From Arthrobacter bambusae (GTDB lineage: Bacteria > Actinomycetota > Actinomycetes > Actinomycetales > Micrococcaceae), in the NCBI RefSeq assembly GCF_022606295.1, contig NZ_JAHHZS010000004.1:1-64000 (forward strand): 64,000 bases of DNA, written 5' to 3'. Below the pieces are notes generated by a model. The model ran no database searches, was not told where the DNA came from, and was given only the letters and a program-made list of their open reading frames with translations. This document shows positions 26,136 to 34,844 of the stretch, one piece after another (within the stretch, counting starts at the first letter, position 1; each line of letters begins with the position of its first letter). The position numbers were made by a program, and so were the translations under genes.

Positions 26136-27083
26136 GTGACTACGAACATTGATCTTGAGCGTGCTGCCAATACCCTCCGGGCGTGGGCATTGGATGAAGG
26201 CCTCAAGCAACGCGTCATGTCCACACCAGCCTTGGCGACAATGGCTTCACGCGTGGCAAGTCGGTACTCGGCCGGGGACACAGCCGCGGAGGCCATCGAG
26301 GTAGCGGCAGCGGCGGTGGCCCGCGGGCATGCCGCCAGCATCGAATATGCCGGCGAGAGCGTGCGCAACACCGACCTCGCACGCTCTGAAGCCGCAGTGT
26401 TCCTTGAGTTGGGCGCCGCCCTCGGGAAGGCTGGCCTGCCGAGCACCATCTCCTTCGACCTCTCCCACCTCGGCGCACTCGTCGACCGCGATCTGGCGCT
26501 CAACCATGTACGCCAGCTTGCCGCGATAACTGAACCGTATGGAACGGGACTAATGATCTCGGCCGAAGGTTCGGATCGGACCGATTTGGTCCTCGACCTG
26601 TACGACGAACTCGTAGCCGAGATCCCCCGCGTCGGCATCACACTCCAAGCCCGCCTGCACCGCACCCCCGGAGACCTCGAGCGGGTCCTTCGCCATCCGG
26701 GTACCGTTCGCTTGGTCAAAGGCGCGTTCCTCGAGCCCGAGTCTGTCGCCTTCCCCCGCAACAGTGCCGAACTGACGGCTGCCTACCTCGATCTGGCGAG
26801 CCAGCTCATCCTCTCGGGCCACTCCCTGTCCCTCGCAACCCACGACGACGAGCTCGTCAACACGCTCATCTCCAGGCACGGCGAGGCGCTGAAGACAGAC
26901 GCGATCGAATTCGAGATGCTGCTCGGCCTGGGGACCGACCTTCTCGATCGGCTCCACAGGGACGGCTACAGGACCCGGGAGTACGTCATCTTCGGTGGCG
27001 AGTGGTGGCTGTACGTCCTCAACCGCATCGCGGAACATCCCGAGCGGGCGCTGACGGCTCTGGCCGACCTCAACCCGCGCTAA
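26136..27083 (+). CDS. Proline dehydrogenase (single-domain)
   Basis: A 315-aa FAD enzyme that oxidises L-proline to pyrroline-5-carboxylate. The barrel strands are recognisable: TISFDLSHLG, GLMISAEGSDRTDLVLDL, VRLVKGAFLEPE, and the late arginine motif GYRTREYVIFGGEWWLYVLNR, which matches the family's R-x-Y-x-x-x-G pattern. I use the GTG at 26136; TACAGT about 7 bases before it could be a -10 element, so the mRNA may be leaderless. No pyrroline-5-carboxylate dehydrogenase gene is adjacent, unlike many actinobacterial put loci. Confidence 0.85.
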   Translation: MTTNIDLERAANTLRAWALDEGLKQRVMSTPALATMASRVASRYSAGDTAAEAIEVAAAAVARGHAASIEYAGESVRNTDLARSEAAVFLELGAALGKAGLPSTISFDLSHLGALVDRDLALNHVRQLAAITEPYGTGLMISAEGSDRTDLVLDLYDELVAEIPRVGITLQARLHRTPGDLERVLRHPGTVRLVKGAFLEPESVAFPRNSAELTAAYLDLASQLILSGHSLSLATHDDELVNTLISRHGEALKTDAIEFEMLLGLGTDLLDRLHRDGYRTREYVIFGGEWWLYVLNRIAEHPERALTALADLNPR

Positions 27084-27309
27084 GCCCTCCCGAGCGGCCC
27101 CTAAAACGCCTGGCGACACGGAAGATTCCCTGCGACCTCGGAATTCCGGCGTCGGCGAGGCTTCTCCGCGTCGCGTAACAGGTTGCGCGACGTGAGGCAG
27201 GGAGAGCGTCGGTATCCCATCCCGACATCACTTCCGGCGTCAGCGTCCACATGTCGGCAGACTTGGTGCCCGGTCACATTCCGTTTCTTCACTTTGTATA
27301 CCAAAACCC

Positions 27310-27338
27310 TTGACAGTGCGCCGGGTCACATCTACTTT
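27310..27338 (+). promoter_or_regulatory. Sigma-70-type promoter of the hydantoin-type cluster
   Basis: TTGACA at 27310-27315 and TACTTT at 27333-27338 with a 17-base spacer. The -35 box is a perfect consensus match. The operators at 27343-27370 lie where transcription would begin. Confidence 0.7.
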
Positions 27339-27342
27339 TGAT

Positions 27343-27370
27343 TTTGGGATCCCAAATCGGGATCCCAAAA
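27343..27370. promoter_or_regulatory. Tandem GntR-type operators
   Basis: TTTGGGATCCCAAA at 27343-27356 is a perfect 14-bp palindrome. A second GGGATCCC sits at 27359-27366 with AAAA after it; the two centres are 13 bases apart. They overlap the expected start point, so binding should block transcription. The GntR/FCD protein encoded at 28971-29654 is the likely ligand-responsive repressor. Confidence 0.65.
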
Positions 27371-27524
27371 CGTTCTCAACGAACCGGCAGCGTCCCTCCT
27401 CCCAGAAAGAGGACCGGGCCGCAACTGCTGCCGCCGGCGCGAGTCCAGCTGCCGCGGCAACCCGCACCCAGCACAACAATTCAAGACTTTCCCCGCTCCT
27501 CAAACTCCCCCTGAAGGAGAAACT

Positions 27525-28868
27525 GTGTCTCTCCAAAACACCGAAACTGACGCGCATGTAGTCGAAGGAAAAGCAGCAGAAAAGGACGGCGTGCAGCGAC
27601 GCACGAGTGTCCGCTGGAGGCTCTTCCTACTGCTGCTCATCCTGGTAGCCGTCAACTACATCGACCGCGGCTCCATCTCCGTGGCATTGCCTATCATCCA
27701 AAAGGAATTCAACCTTGCGCCGGAACTCGTCGGGCTCCTGCTTTCGGCATTCTTCTGGACCTATGCCCTCATGCAGATCCCGGTCGGATTGCTCATCGAC
27801 AAGTTCGGCCCCCGCAAAGTCGTCACGGCCTCGTGCATCGGCTGGGGTGCCGCCACGGCAGCATCCGGCCTGGCCGGCGGCTTCCTCAGCATGTTCATCG
27901 CACGCCTGGGCATCGGCGTCGCCGAGGCCGGAGTCATGCCGGCCGGCGGGAAGCTCAACGCCATCTGGATGCACAAGAAGGAGCGCGGCCGCGGCGCCAC
28001 GATCCTTGATGCAGGCGCCCCGCTCGGCGCCGGCCTGGGCGGCATCCTCATCACCTGGCTCATCGCCTCAACGGGAAGCTGGCGCTACTCGTTCATCATC
28101 GCCGGCGCCGCGACAGTCCTCATGGGCCTGGCCGTCTGGTGGTACGTCCGCGACAATCCCCGCAACCACAAACGCGTCAACGACGCCGAGGCCAGCTACA
28201 TCGAGGCCTCCCACGCCGAGGAAGACGCCGAGGCCAAGAAGGACGGCGTCCAGGGCAAGCGCGCCCTCCTCCCCTACCTGAAGTTCCGCTCCTTCTGGGC
28301 AATGTGCTTTGGCTGGCTTGGCTTCAACGGCGTCTTCTACGGCCTCCTGACCTGGGGCCCGCTCTACTTGGCCCAGGCCAAGCACTTCAACCTGAACACC
28401 ATCGGCTGGTCCACCTTCGTGATCTTCGGCGCCGGATTTGTCGGCGAAATCCTGGGCGGCACCATCGCGGACAAATGGCGTGCGGCCGGCGCGTCGGCAA
28501 ACAAGGTCATGCGCACCCTGCTGGGCATCTCCAGCGTCGTCGTGATTGGCGGCCTGGTAGGTGTGACCATTGTGGCAGACCCGACGACGGCGGTTGTCCT
28601 GCTGTCCGTAGTCATGTTCTTCCTCCGCTGGGTTGGCCTGTTCTGGAGCATCCCCGCCATCTTGGGCGGCCGAACCAACTCGGGCGTCCTGGGTGGCGCC
28701 ATGAACTTCAGCGGCAACATCTCAGGCTTCGTCACCCCGATTGTGGTAGGTCTGATTGTCGGGGCCACAGGCTCCTACACCTGGGCCCTCCTATACTTTG
28801 TCGGCTCCGCGATCATCATGGGCGTGTCCGTGCTGACGCTGGACTACGGCAAACGACTTCCGGTCTAA
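27525..28868 (+). CDS. MFS transporter, anion:cation symporter-like
   Basis: A 447-aa major facilitator with 12 predicted membrane helices and a central cytoplasmic loop rich in Glu/Asp/Lys. Signatures are NYIDRGSISVALPII in helix 1 and the loop 2-3 motif LLIDKFGPRKV, as in the anion:cation symporter group that carries organic acids such as galactonate or phthalate. The GTG start at 27525 follows AAGGAG. It is the first gene after the promoter with the GGGATCCC operators and probably imports the substrate of the downstream racemase and hydantoinase. A short hairpin (GTCTGGCC/GGCCAGAC) separates it from the regulator gene. Confidence 0.88.
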   Translation: MSLQNTETDAHVVEGKAAEKDGVQRRTSVRWRLFLLLLILVAVNYIDRGSISVALPIIQKEFNLAPELVGLLLSAFFWTYALMQIPVGLLIDKFGPRKVVTASCIGWGAATAASGLAGGFLSMFIARLGIGVAEAGVMPAGGKLNAIWMHKKERGRGATILDAGAPLGAGLGGILITWLIASTGSWRYSFIIAGAATVLMGLAVWWYVRDNPRNHKRVNDAEASYIEASHAEEDAEAKKDGVQGKRALLPYLKFRSFWAMCFGWLGFNGVFYGLLTWGPLYLAQAKHFNLNTIGWSTFVIFGAGFVGEILGGTIADKWRAAGASANKVMRTLLGISSVVVIGGLVGVTIVADPTTAVVLLSVVMFFLRWVGLFWSIPAILGGRTNSGVLGGAMNFSGNISGFVTPIVVGLIVGATGSYTWALLYFVGSAIIMGVSVLTLDYGKRLPV

Positions 28869-28970
28869 CTCGCCTGACCGGTCTGGCCGGACGGTCCTGA
28901 ACCACCAAAGGCCAGACGCCCGCCGGGAATGCCGGGCGCAATGACCCAAGAGAACACGAATGGAGCAAAA

Positions 28971-29654
28971 ATGCTGATTGCAGATGAAACCCCCACCACG
29001 GACCGCCCCCTCCGGGAATCCGTGCGGGACGCCATCCGTTCGCGAATCTTCGAGGGTCATTACGCGCCCGGCACCCGGCTGGTGGAGCGGGACCTCGCCG
29101 CAGAATTCAACGTGTCGCGACTCCCCATCCGCGAAGCGCTCCGCATGCTGCGGCAGGAAGGCCTCATCCAGGACCGGGCCTCCCGCGGTTCCGAAGTGGC
29201 AGGGCTGAGCCCCAAAGACGTCGAGGACCTCTTCGATGTCCGCCAATCACTGGAAGTCCTCGCCTGCCGCCTGGCAGCGACCCGCGCCACCGACAAGGAC
29301 CTCAAGCACCTGGCTGGGCTCCTCGACGAGGCCGATCGCTTCCTCGCGAAAGGCTCAATCCTCGAAGCACACCGCGCCAACAGCGAATTCCACGATGCCA
29401 TCACGGCCATCGCCAACAACGATTTTCTCCGCACCGCGCTGGAACCGCTCCAAGGCCGCATGCACTGGCTTTTCCGCCATGTGAACGACCTGCCGGAACT
29501 GATCCAGGAGCACCGCGATCTCTACACCGCCATCGCCAGCGGCGATCCCGAGCGCGCCGCAAGCCAATCGGCGTCGCACATTGGAAAGTACCGCGAGCAG
29601 TTCCCCCAGAACGAGCCCGCCACAGAACTCAAATTGCAAGGCAAACGACCATGA
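28971..29654 (+). CDS. GntR family regulator (FCD subgroup)
   Basis: A 227-aa regulator with an N-terminal winged helix (about 15-80: GTRLVERDLAAEF, then SRLPIREALRMLRQEGLI) and an all-helical FCD ligand domain with metal-type residues (EAHRANSEFHDAI, and a late EHRDLYTAI). I start at the ATG at 28971 because GGAG lies five bases upstream; an ATG at 28941 has a weaker site. Its stop overlaps the next start (ATGA). It most likely represses the cluster through the two GGGATCCC sites and responds to the substrate or a breakdown product. Confidence 0.88.
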   Translation: MLIADETPTTDRPLRESVRDAIRSRIFEGHYAPGTRLVERDLAAEFNVSRLPIREALRMLRQEGLIQDRASRGSEVAGLSPKDVEDLFDVRQSLEVLACRLAATRATDKDLKHLAGLLDEADRFLAKGSILEAHRANSEFHDAITAIANNDFLRTALEPLQGRMHWLFRHVNDLPELIQEHRDLYTAIASGDPERAASQSASHIGKYREQFPQNEPATELKLQGKRP

Positions 29655-30475
29655 AATTGCTAGTCATCAATCCCAACATCAGCACGGATGTCACTGCGCT
29701 GATCGACGCCGAAGCCCGCCGGTCTGCGGGGACGCACACCGAGCTGATCGTCCGGACCGCCGCCCGTGGCGTCGAATACATAGAGACCCGCTTTGAAGCC
29801 CTCATCGCAGCCGGGGCCGTCGCCGAAATCATCGCCGAGCACTGCGGCGGCGATCCGGCAGCGGACCACATAGACGGCGTCCTGGTGGCTGCATTCGGCG
29901 ACCCCGGTATGCCTGCGCTCAAGGAACTCACCGACGTGCCGGTCATCGGCATCACTGAGGCCGCCCTTTGCGCCGCCGCCCTGCAGGGCCAACGCTTCTC
30001 CATCATCGCCATTTCGGACCGCATCACCGCTTGGTACCGGGATTGCGTGGAGCATTTCGGACTTGGCGGCCGTCTTGCCTCGATCCGGTCCATCAACCAG
30101 AGCCTCAACGGCATCGGCACCGTGCAGCGGGATTTCAAGGAAACACTCCTGGCGCTGAGCCGGCAGGCGGTCGCGGAGGACGGCGCCGACGTCGTCATCC
30201 TGGCAGGTGCGCCGCTTGCCGGACTCGCGAGCGAACTTGAAGGACAGATCCCCGTGCCCGTGGTGGACGGAATCTCAGCCGGGATCCGCATGACCGAAGC
30301 GGTCGTGGCCCTTCAGTCAGGCTTCCATCGCCAAGGCGCTTTTGCGCCGCCGCCCGTCAAGCATCGCCAGGGGCTGTCCGAAAACCTCGACGCCGCCCTG
30401 ACCGCCATCCAGTCCGCCGCGCGCGCCTCAGTTACTGCCAGTGCTGTCGCAGCTGCCGTTCCAGCCGGAAAGTAG
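29651..30475 (+). CDS. Asp/Glu/hydantoin racemase-fold protein with altered active-site cysteines
   Basis: A 274-aa protein of the hydantoin racemase/allantoin racemase family. The pseudo-symmetric halves are visible (LVINPNISTDVT at the start; FGDPGMPAL with VPVIGITEAAL; VVILAGAPLAGLA late). In racemases of this family I expect a Cys just before F82 and another near residue 186; here these positions are Ala81 and the segment AGAPLAG, with no Cys. C65, C107 and C132 are elsewhere. It may therefore act by a different mechanism or as an isomerase/binding protein. It overlaps the GntR stop and precedes the hydantoinase by seven bases. Confidence 0.75.
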   Translation: MKLLVINPNISTDVTALIDAEARRSAGTHTELIVRTAARGVEYIETRFEALIAAGAVAEIIAEHCGGDPAADHIDGVLVAAFGDPGMPALKELTDVPVIGITEAALCAAALQGQRFSIIAISDRITAWYRDCVEHFGLGGRLASIRSINQSLNGIGTVQRDFKETLLALSRQAVAEDGADVVILAGAPLAGLASELEGQIPVPVVDGISAGIRMTEAVVALQSGFHRQGAFAPPPVKHRQGLSENLDAALTAIQSAARASVTASAVAAAVPAGK

Positions 30476-30482
30476 GATCACC

Positions 30483-31916
30483 GTGACCATTCCCGATCTC
30501 GTCATCGCCCACGGCATGGTGGTCAACAGCTTCGGCCGGCAAGAAGCCCACGTCGTGGTCGACGGCGGCCGCATCACTCAGCTCATTGACGCCGCGGAAC
30601 CGGTCCCCGCCGCCTCCCGCACCATCGACGCGTCCGGCAAGTTGGTGATCCCTGGAGGCGTGGACGGCCATTGCCACGTGGCCCAAGTGACCGGCCGCTT
30701 CCGCACCCTGGACGACTACCGCACTACCTCCACCGCGGCCTTGTGGGGCGGCACCACAACGATCATCGACTTCGGAATTCCGCGTGATGCCCAGGAATCT
30801 CCGCTGGATGCAGTCCTGAACAAGAAGCGCTTGGCCGCCGAGTCCCGCTGCGACGTCGCGCTGCACGGCTCCGTGGTCAGTTGGGATGACACCGTGCCCT
30901 GGCAGCTCGAGCAACTCGCCGCCCAGGGCGTCCGTTCAGTGAAGATGTACACAACCAACCGTGGCTCCACCATGGCCGACGGCGACACCATCCTGAAGGT
31001 CATGCGCGAAATGGTGCGCCTGGACGGACTGACGTACATCCATGCCGAGCACGATCCCATCATCGCCGACTGCACCGGGCAGCACGCCGCGGACGGCCGG
31101 ATCGGCATCGAGCACTTGCATTCCACACGGCCCGAGCTCGCCGAGGAAATCTCGGTCAAAGAGACCCTCGCCATGGCCGAGTACACCGGGGCGCCCGTCT
31201 ACTTTGTGCACCAGTCGACCCCCGGTGCCGTGGATCTTGTCACTGAGGCCCGCTGGCGCGGCCAGGAAGCCTACTCCGAGACCTGCCCGCACTACCTGAC
31301 GCTTGATAACACCGTCTACGGCTCAGAATTCCCGGAGTGGTATGCCTGCTGCCCGCCCATGCGCAGTACCGAAACCGTAGCGGCGCTGAAGGAACGCCTC
31401 GCGGGCGGAGCCATCCACACCGTGTCCTCGGACCACTCCTGCTACGACCTCTCACAAAAGCGCGAGCGCACCGACGATATCCGCTTCATGCCGCACGGGC
31501 TGCCCGGCGTCGAAACCAGAATGCCCGTCACGTTCACCGCGATGGCACCCAACAGCACTGTGGAGGACTTCGTCGAGGTCTTCTCGGCCGGCCCCGCTCG
31601 GATCAACGCCGTGCCTGGCAAGGGCACCATCGCGGCAGGGTTCGACGCCGATCTGGTCATCTTCGATCCCGCCGAAGAGCGCGAAGTGGACGGCGGCGCC
31701 CTCCACATGGGAACGGACTTCTCGCCTTTCGAAGGGAAGACCCTGAGCGGCTGGCCCGCCGTCGTCGTCTCCGCCGGACGCGTGGTGGTCGACGACGGCG
31801 GTTTCCACGATCCCGGCCCGGTGGGCCGTTTCGTTGCCCGCAACGGCTTCGCCGCCCACCGCGACGCCCTGTCTGCTCGAAAATCGCCCTCCGTTCACGC
31901 CACCGTTTCTGCCTAG
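30483..31916 (+). CDS. Hydantoinase/dihydropyrimidinase family amidohydrolase
   Basis: A 477-aa cyclic amidohydrolase. Metal residues are in place: H63-C-H65 (GVDGHCHVAQ), a lysine that is normally carboxylated (K154 in SVKMYTTNRG), His187 (YIHAEH), His243 (FVHQS) and D317 (SSDHSCYD). The GTG at 30483 follows AGTAGGA. Family members open hydantoins, dihydropyrimidines or allantoin. The co-directional racemase-fold and decarboxylase-like genes suggest a ring-containing or ureido substrate. No N-carbamoyl-amino acid amidohydrolase gene is present, so the next step is unexplained. Confidence 0.88.
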   Translation: MTIPDLVIAHGMVVNSFGRQEAHVVVDGGRITQLIDAAEPVPAASRTIDASGKLVIPGGVDGHCHVAQVTGRFRTLDDYRTTSTAALWGGTTTIIDFGIPRDAQESPLDAVLNKKRLAAESRCDVALHGSVVSWDDTVPWQLEQLAAQGVRSVKMYTTNRGSTMADGDTILKVMREMVRLDGLTYIHAEHDPIIADCTGQHAADGRIGIEHLHSTRPELAEEISVKETLAMAEYTGAPVYFVHQSTPGAVDLVTEARWRGQEAYSETCPHYLTLDNTVYGSEFPEWYACCPPMRSTETVAALKERLAGGAIHTVSSDHSCYDLSQKRERTDDIRFMPHGLPGVETRMPVTFTAMAPNSTVEDFVEVFSAGPARINAVPGKGTIAAGFDADLVIFDPAEEREVDGGALHMGTDFSPFEGKTLSGWPAVVVSAGRVVVDDGGFHDPGPVGRFVARNGFAAHRDALSARKSPSVHATVSA

Positions 31917-31923
31917 GAGAACC

Positions 31924-32658
31924 ATGCCTTCCGCACACCGCCCCACCCGCATCGGCATGATCGTGCCGTCGTCCAATACGTGCCTGGAGCCGCAGAGTTA
32001 TCGGATCCTTGGTGAGCGCCAGGATGTCACCATCCATTTCACACGGATTCCGGTTACCCGGATTGCGCTGGATGATTCCTCGGACAAACAGTTTGATCCG
32101 GCCGTCATGCGGGAGGCCGCCGCATTGCTCGCGACGGCGGACGTCGACGTCATCGCGTGGAACGGAACCTCCGGTTCCTGGCTCGGCGCCGCGCATGACG
32201 AGGCCTTGGTCCGGGAAATCACGGAGGCAACCGGCATCTCGGCCACGACCTCGACCTTGGCCTACCTGGAGGCCTTCCGGACGTTCGGCACGGAAAGGAT
32301 CGGCATGTTCACGCCGTATACCGGGGACGTGAACGAAGCCGTCATTGAGTCGTATGCGCGCGAAGGAATCAAGACGGTTGACCACCGCCACCTGGACCTC
32401 AGCAACAACGAATCCTTCGCCCGGGTCACGGACGCGGAAATGCTGCCCGGGTCCTTGGAACTTGCCGCCTCGAACCCGGACGCGCTCATTTATTTGTGCA
32501 CGAACCTTTACGGCGCCAACATCACCGCGGAAGTGGAGGAAACCACCGGAGTGCCGGTGCTGGATTCCGTAGCGGTGACGCTGTGGCATTGCCTCAAGCT
32601 TGCCGGGGCGCCTTTATTGGCACCCACGTGGGGCCGGCTGCTTGCAGAACTGCCTTAG
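31924..32658 (+). CDS. Maleate isomerase/arylmalonate decarboxylase-like protein
   Basis: A 244-aa member of the Asp/Glu racemase superfamily in the branch with maleate cis-trans isomerase and arylmalonate decarboxylase (N-terminal RIGMIVPSSNTCLEPQ). The first-half active site reads N80-GTSGS instead of a Cys, like the decarboxylase's GTS oxyanion hole, and the second half has Cys192 (YLCTNLYG). A single-Cys arrangement fits decarboxylation or a one-base reaction better than two-base racemisation. The ATG at 31924 follows AGGAGA, seven bases after the hydantoinase stop. It ends the cluster. Confidence 0.75.
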   Translation: MPSAHRPTRIGMIVPSSNTCLEPQSYRILGERQDVTIHFTRIPVTRIALDDSSDKQFDPAVMREAAALLATADVDVIAWNGTSGSWLGAAHDEALVREITEATGISATTSTLAYLEAFRTFGTERIGMFTPYTGDVNEAVIESYAREGIKTVDHRHLDLSNNESFARVTDAEMLPGSLELAASNPDALIYLCTNLYGANITAEVEETTGVPVLDSVAVTLWHCLKLAGAPLLAPTWGRLLAELP

Positions 32659-32674
32659 GAAAAGTGCCCTACTG

Positions 32675-32884
32675 TCACAGGGGATGGATGTTCTCCGCCT
32701 GGGGGCCTTTCGGGCCCTGGACGACGTCGAACTGGACCCGCTGATTCTCGTCCAGTGATCGGTACCCACTCGAAGCGATTGCTGAGTAGTGGGCAAAAAC
32801 GTCCGCCGAACCGTCGTCGGGGGCAATGAAGCCGAAACCCTTCTCGGCGTTGAACCACTTGACAATACCTGTTGCCACGGCCAT
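32675..32884 (-). CDS. Cold-shock protein (CspA family)
   Basis: A 69-aa single OB-fold RNA chaperone. Both RNA-binding motifs are present: KGFGFI at residues 16-21 and DVFAHY near 28-33. The N-terminus [13 protein letters not shown] is typical of actinobacterial CspA proteins. The ATG at 32884 follows GAGAAGGAAC. It converges on the hydantoin-type cluster with only 16 bases between the stops. Two small hairpins in the leader may affect its temperature-dependent expression. Confidence 0.95.
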   Translation of the reverse strand: MAVATGIVKWFNAEKGFGFIAPDDGSADVFAHYSAIASSGYRSLDENQRVQFDVVQGPKGPQAENIHPL

Positions 32885-32908
32885 GTTCCTTCTCTGAATC
32901 TGACTGGC

Positions 32909-32948
32909 CATCGGCTTCAAACCCGATGCCCCCGGACGCATACGTCCG
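32909..32948 (-). promoter_or_regulatory. Two hairpins in the cold-shock gene leader
   Basis: CATCGG/CCGATG with an eight-base loop and CGGACG/CGTCCG with a four-base loop lie 25-64 bases upstream of the csp start. The second is palindromic, so it could also be a protein site. Long structured leaders are known for cold-shock mRNAs; function here is a guess. Confidence 0.35.
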
Positions 32949-33026
32949 CTTCCTCAAACCTACGGTGCGGGGTTCGGGGGCGCAAGGATCCGCGTTGACT
33001 GATTGGAACCTTCCTAGAATCGAAGC

Positions 33027-33805
33027 ATGACTATCCAGAGCCATTCGAAAGTCGCACTTGTGACGGGGTCGGCCGACGGCACTCAATCGGGGCGAGTCTC
33101 GCGGTCGGTTTGGCGCGCGACGGCTGGGACGTCGCCCTCAACTATTGGCGACCGTACGACGATCGGGTCGGTCTGGAGCGCAACGCCGACGATCCGGAGT
33201 CCATCGCCAGCGAATGCCGGGCGTTGGGAGTCGCCGTCGAGCTCGTTCCGGGCGACTTGAGCGATCCAGCGGTGCCGGCTGAGCTCATCAGGGCTGCCGG
33301 AACGCCCGGACCGGTCACGGCTTTGGTCATGTCGCACTGCGAATCCGTGGACAGTTCGATCCTGACGACCGACCTTGAGAGTTGGGACCGCCATTTCGCT
33401 GTCAACGCGCGGGCGACGTGGCTCCTCATCAAGGCCTTCGCGGAGCAACTACGGGAACCCGTTGTACCGGGCGGCGTCGGCGGCCGGATTGTCGCCTTGA
33501 CGAGCGATCACACCGTTCACAATCTGCCATACGGAGCGAGCAAGGGAGCCCTGGACCGCATCGTCACCGCAGCCGCCGTTGAGCTGGCAGATCGGGGTGT
33601 GCGTGCGAACGTGGTGAACCCGGGCCCCATCGACACTGGATGGATGGACGACGCGACGCGGCGTTCGGGCATTGAGGCGACCCCGGCCGGTCGGCTCGGC
33701 ACGGCCGAGGACATCGCGGACCTCGTCAGATTCCTGTTTTCCGAGCAGGGCTCGTGGATGAATGGCCAGATTCTTTACAGCAACGGGGGTTTCAAGCTCG
33801 GCTGA
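33027..33805 (+). pseudogene. Short-chain dehydrogenase/reductase interrupted by a frameshift
   Basis: The first 17 or so codons (MTIQSHSKVALVTGSADG) give an SDR N-terminus; the rest of the protein, from about 33090 (ASLAVGLARDGWDVALNYW), is in another frame, as if one base was lost between 33080 and 33095. The glycine motif TGxxxGxG is spoiled at the same place (TGSADGTQSG). Downstream the catalytic segment is intact (LTSDHT, then Y-GAS-K in LPYGASKGALDRI), as is NPGPIDTGWM. A TTG at 33110 could start a shorter protein, but it would lack the NAD(P)-binding loop. Either a recent pseudogene or a sequencing error. Confidence 0.75.
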
Positions 33806-33809
33806 CCCA

Positions 33810-34844
33810 TTAGAGCAGCCCGACCTTGGTCATCAGCTCGGTGACCTTCTCGCTATTGAGCTTGGCGGGGTCCACCGCGGGTGCCTGGAGATCCTTGAGG
33901 GGCACGAGCTTGGAATTGGCCGGTACGTCGGAACCAACGGTGTACTCGAAGGAGTCACCGTTCTGGAGGACCTGCTGACCTGTTTTACCCGTGATGAACT
34001 TCAGGAACTCCTGCGCTTGGGCCTGCTTCTTGCTGGACGCCAGAACAGCGCCGCCCGATACGCTGACGAACGCACCCGGGTCCTGGTTCTTGAAGTAGTG
34101 AAGAGCAACGTTCTTGCTGTTTTCTCCGGTCTGCGCCTGGTCCACGAAAGAGTAGTAGTGGTACAAAACTCCAGCCTCGACCTCGCCTGCGTTCACGGCC
34201 GCGAGCACCGGGGTGTCGTCCTTGTAGGACTTGAAGTTGGACTTGGCCGCCTCCAGCCATTTCTGGGTAGCGTCTTCCCCCTTGAGCGCAAGCATCGCGC
34301 TGACGATGGCTTGGAAATCAGCTCCGCCTGTGGACGCGCCCACACGGCCCTTCCATGACGGATCCGCGAGGTCCATCAAGGACTTGGGGAGCTGGTCCTC
34401 GCTGAGCTTGGTCTTGTTGTAGGCAAGCACGGTGGAGCGGGCCGCGATGCCCGTCCAGTCACCCGTGGAGGGCCGGTACTGCGCCGGGACCTGGCTGAGG
34501 GTTGCCTGGTCCACCGGGGCAAGCAAGCCGGCACTCGCAATGCGGACCATGGCCGGGGAGTTTTCGGTCAGGAAAACGTCGGCCGGAGAGTTCTTGCCTT
34601 CCTCGCTGAGCTGGTTGCTCATTTCAAGGTCGTCACCATTGCGGAGCGTAACCTTGATTCCCGTCTCCTTGGTGAAGGCGTCCACCCATGCGCCGGTGAG
34701 GTTCTCATGCTGAGCGTTGTAGACGACGATGCCGTCGCCGGATGCCGCGGAACTACCGCTTGGGGCGCCGCTGCACGCCGAAAGTGCCAGCAGCGAGGCC
34801 GTGGCGGCGGCAAGGACCGTAGCGGATTTGATGCCGAATTTCAT
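33810..34844 (-). CDS. Iron(III)-type ABC transporter substrate-binding lipoprotein
   Basis: A 344-aa family 1 binding protein resembling FbpA/FutA iron-binding proteins. A signal peptide with lipobox LSACSGAP gives a lipid-anchored mature form; the body has IVVYNAQHENLT, ETGIKVTLRNGDD, and the tyrosine pair VLYHYYSF that in this family binds Fe(III). The ATG at 34844 follows AAAGG. No permease or ATPase gene lies next to it: the upstream neighbour is divergent and the downstream one converges, so the rest of the transporter is either elsewhere or lost. A DtxR-like box upstream supports iron control. Confidence 0.85.
   Translation of the reverse strand: MKFGIKSATVLAAATASLLALSACSGAPSGSSAASGDGIVVYNAQHENLTGAWVDAFTKETGIKVTLRNGDDLEMSNQLSEEGKNSPADVFLTENSPAMVRIASAGLLAPVDQATLSQVPAQYRPSTGDWTGIAARSTVLAYNKTKLSEDQLPKSLMDLADPSWKGRVGASTGGADFQAIVSAMLALKGEDATQKWLEAAKSNFKSYKDDTPVLAAVNAGEVEAGVLYHYYSFVDQAQTGENSKNVALHYFKNQDPGAFVSVSGGAVLASSKKQAQAQEFLKFITGKTGQQVLQNGDSFEYTVGSDVPANSKLVPLKDLQAPAVDPAKLNSEKVTELMTKVGLL

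Larger units (their letters stand above)
27084..27524. other. 441-base gene-free region upstream of the MFS gene
   Basis: It holds a strong promoter (27310-27338) and two tandem GGGATCCC operator half-palindromes just downstream, then a long C-rich leader of about 150 bases to the GTG at 27525, which is preceded by AAGGAG. The first 220 bases show nothing I can assign. Short readings on the minus strand lack coding character. Confidence 0.7.
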
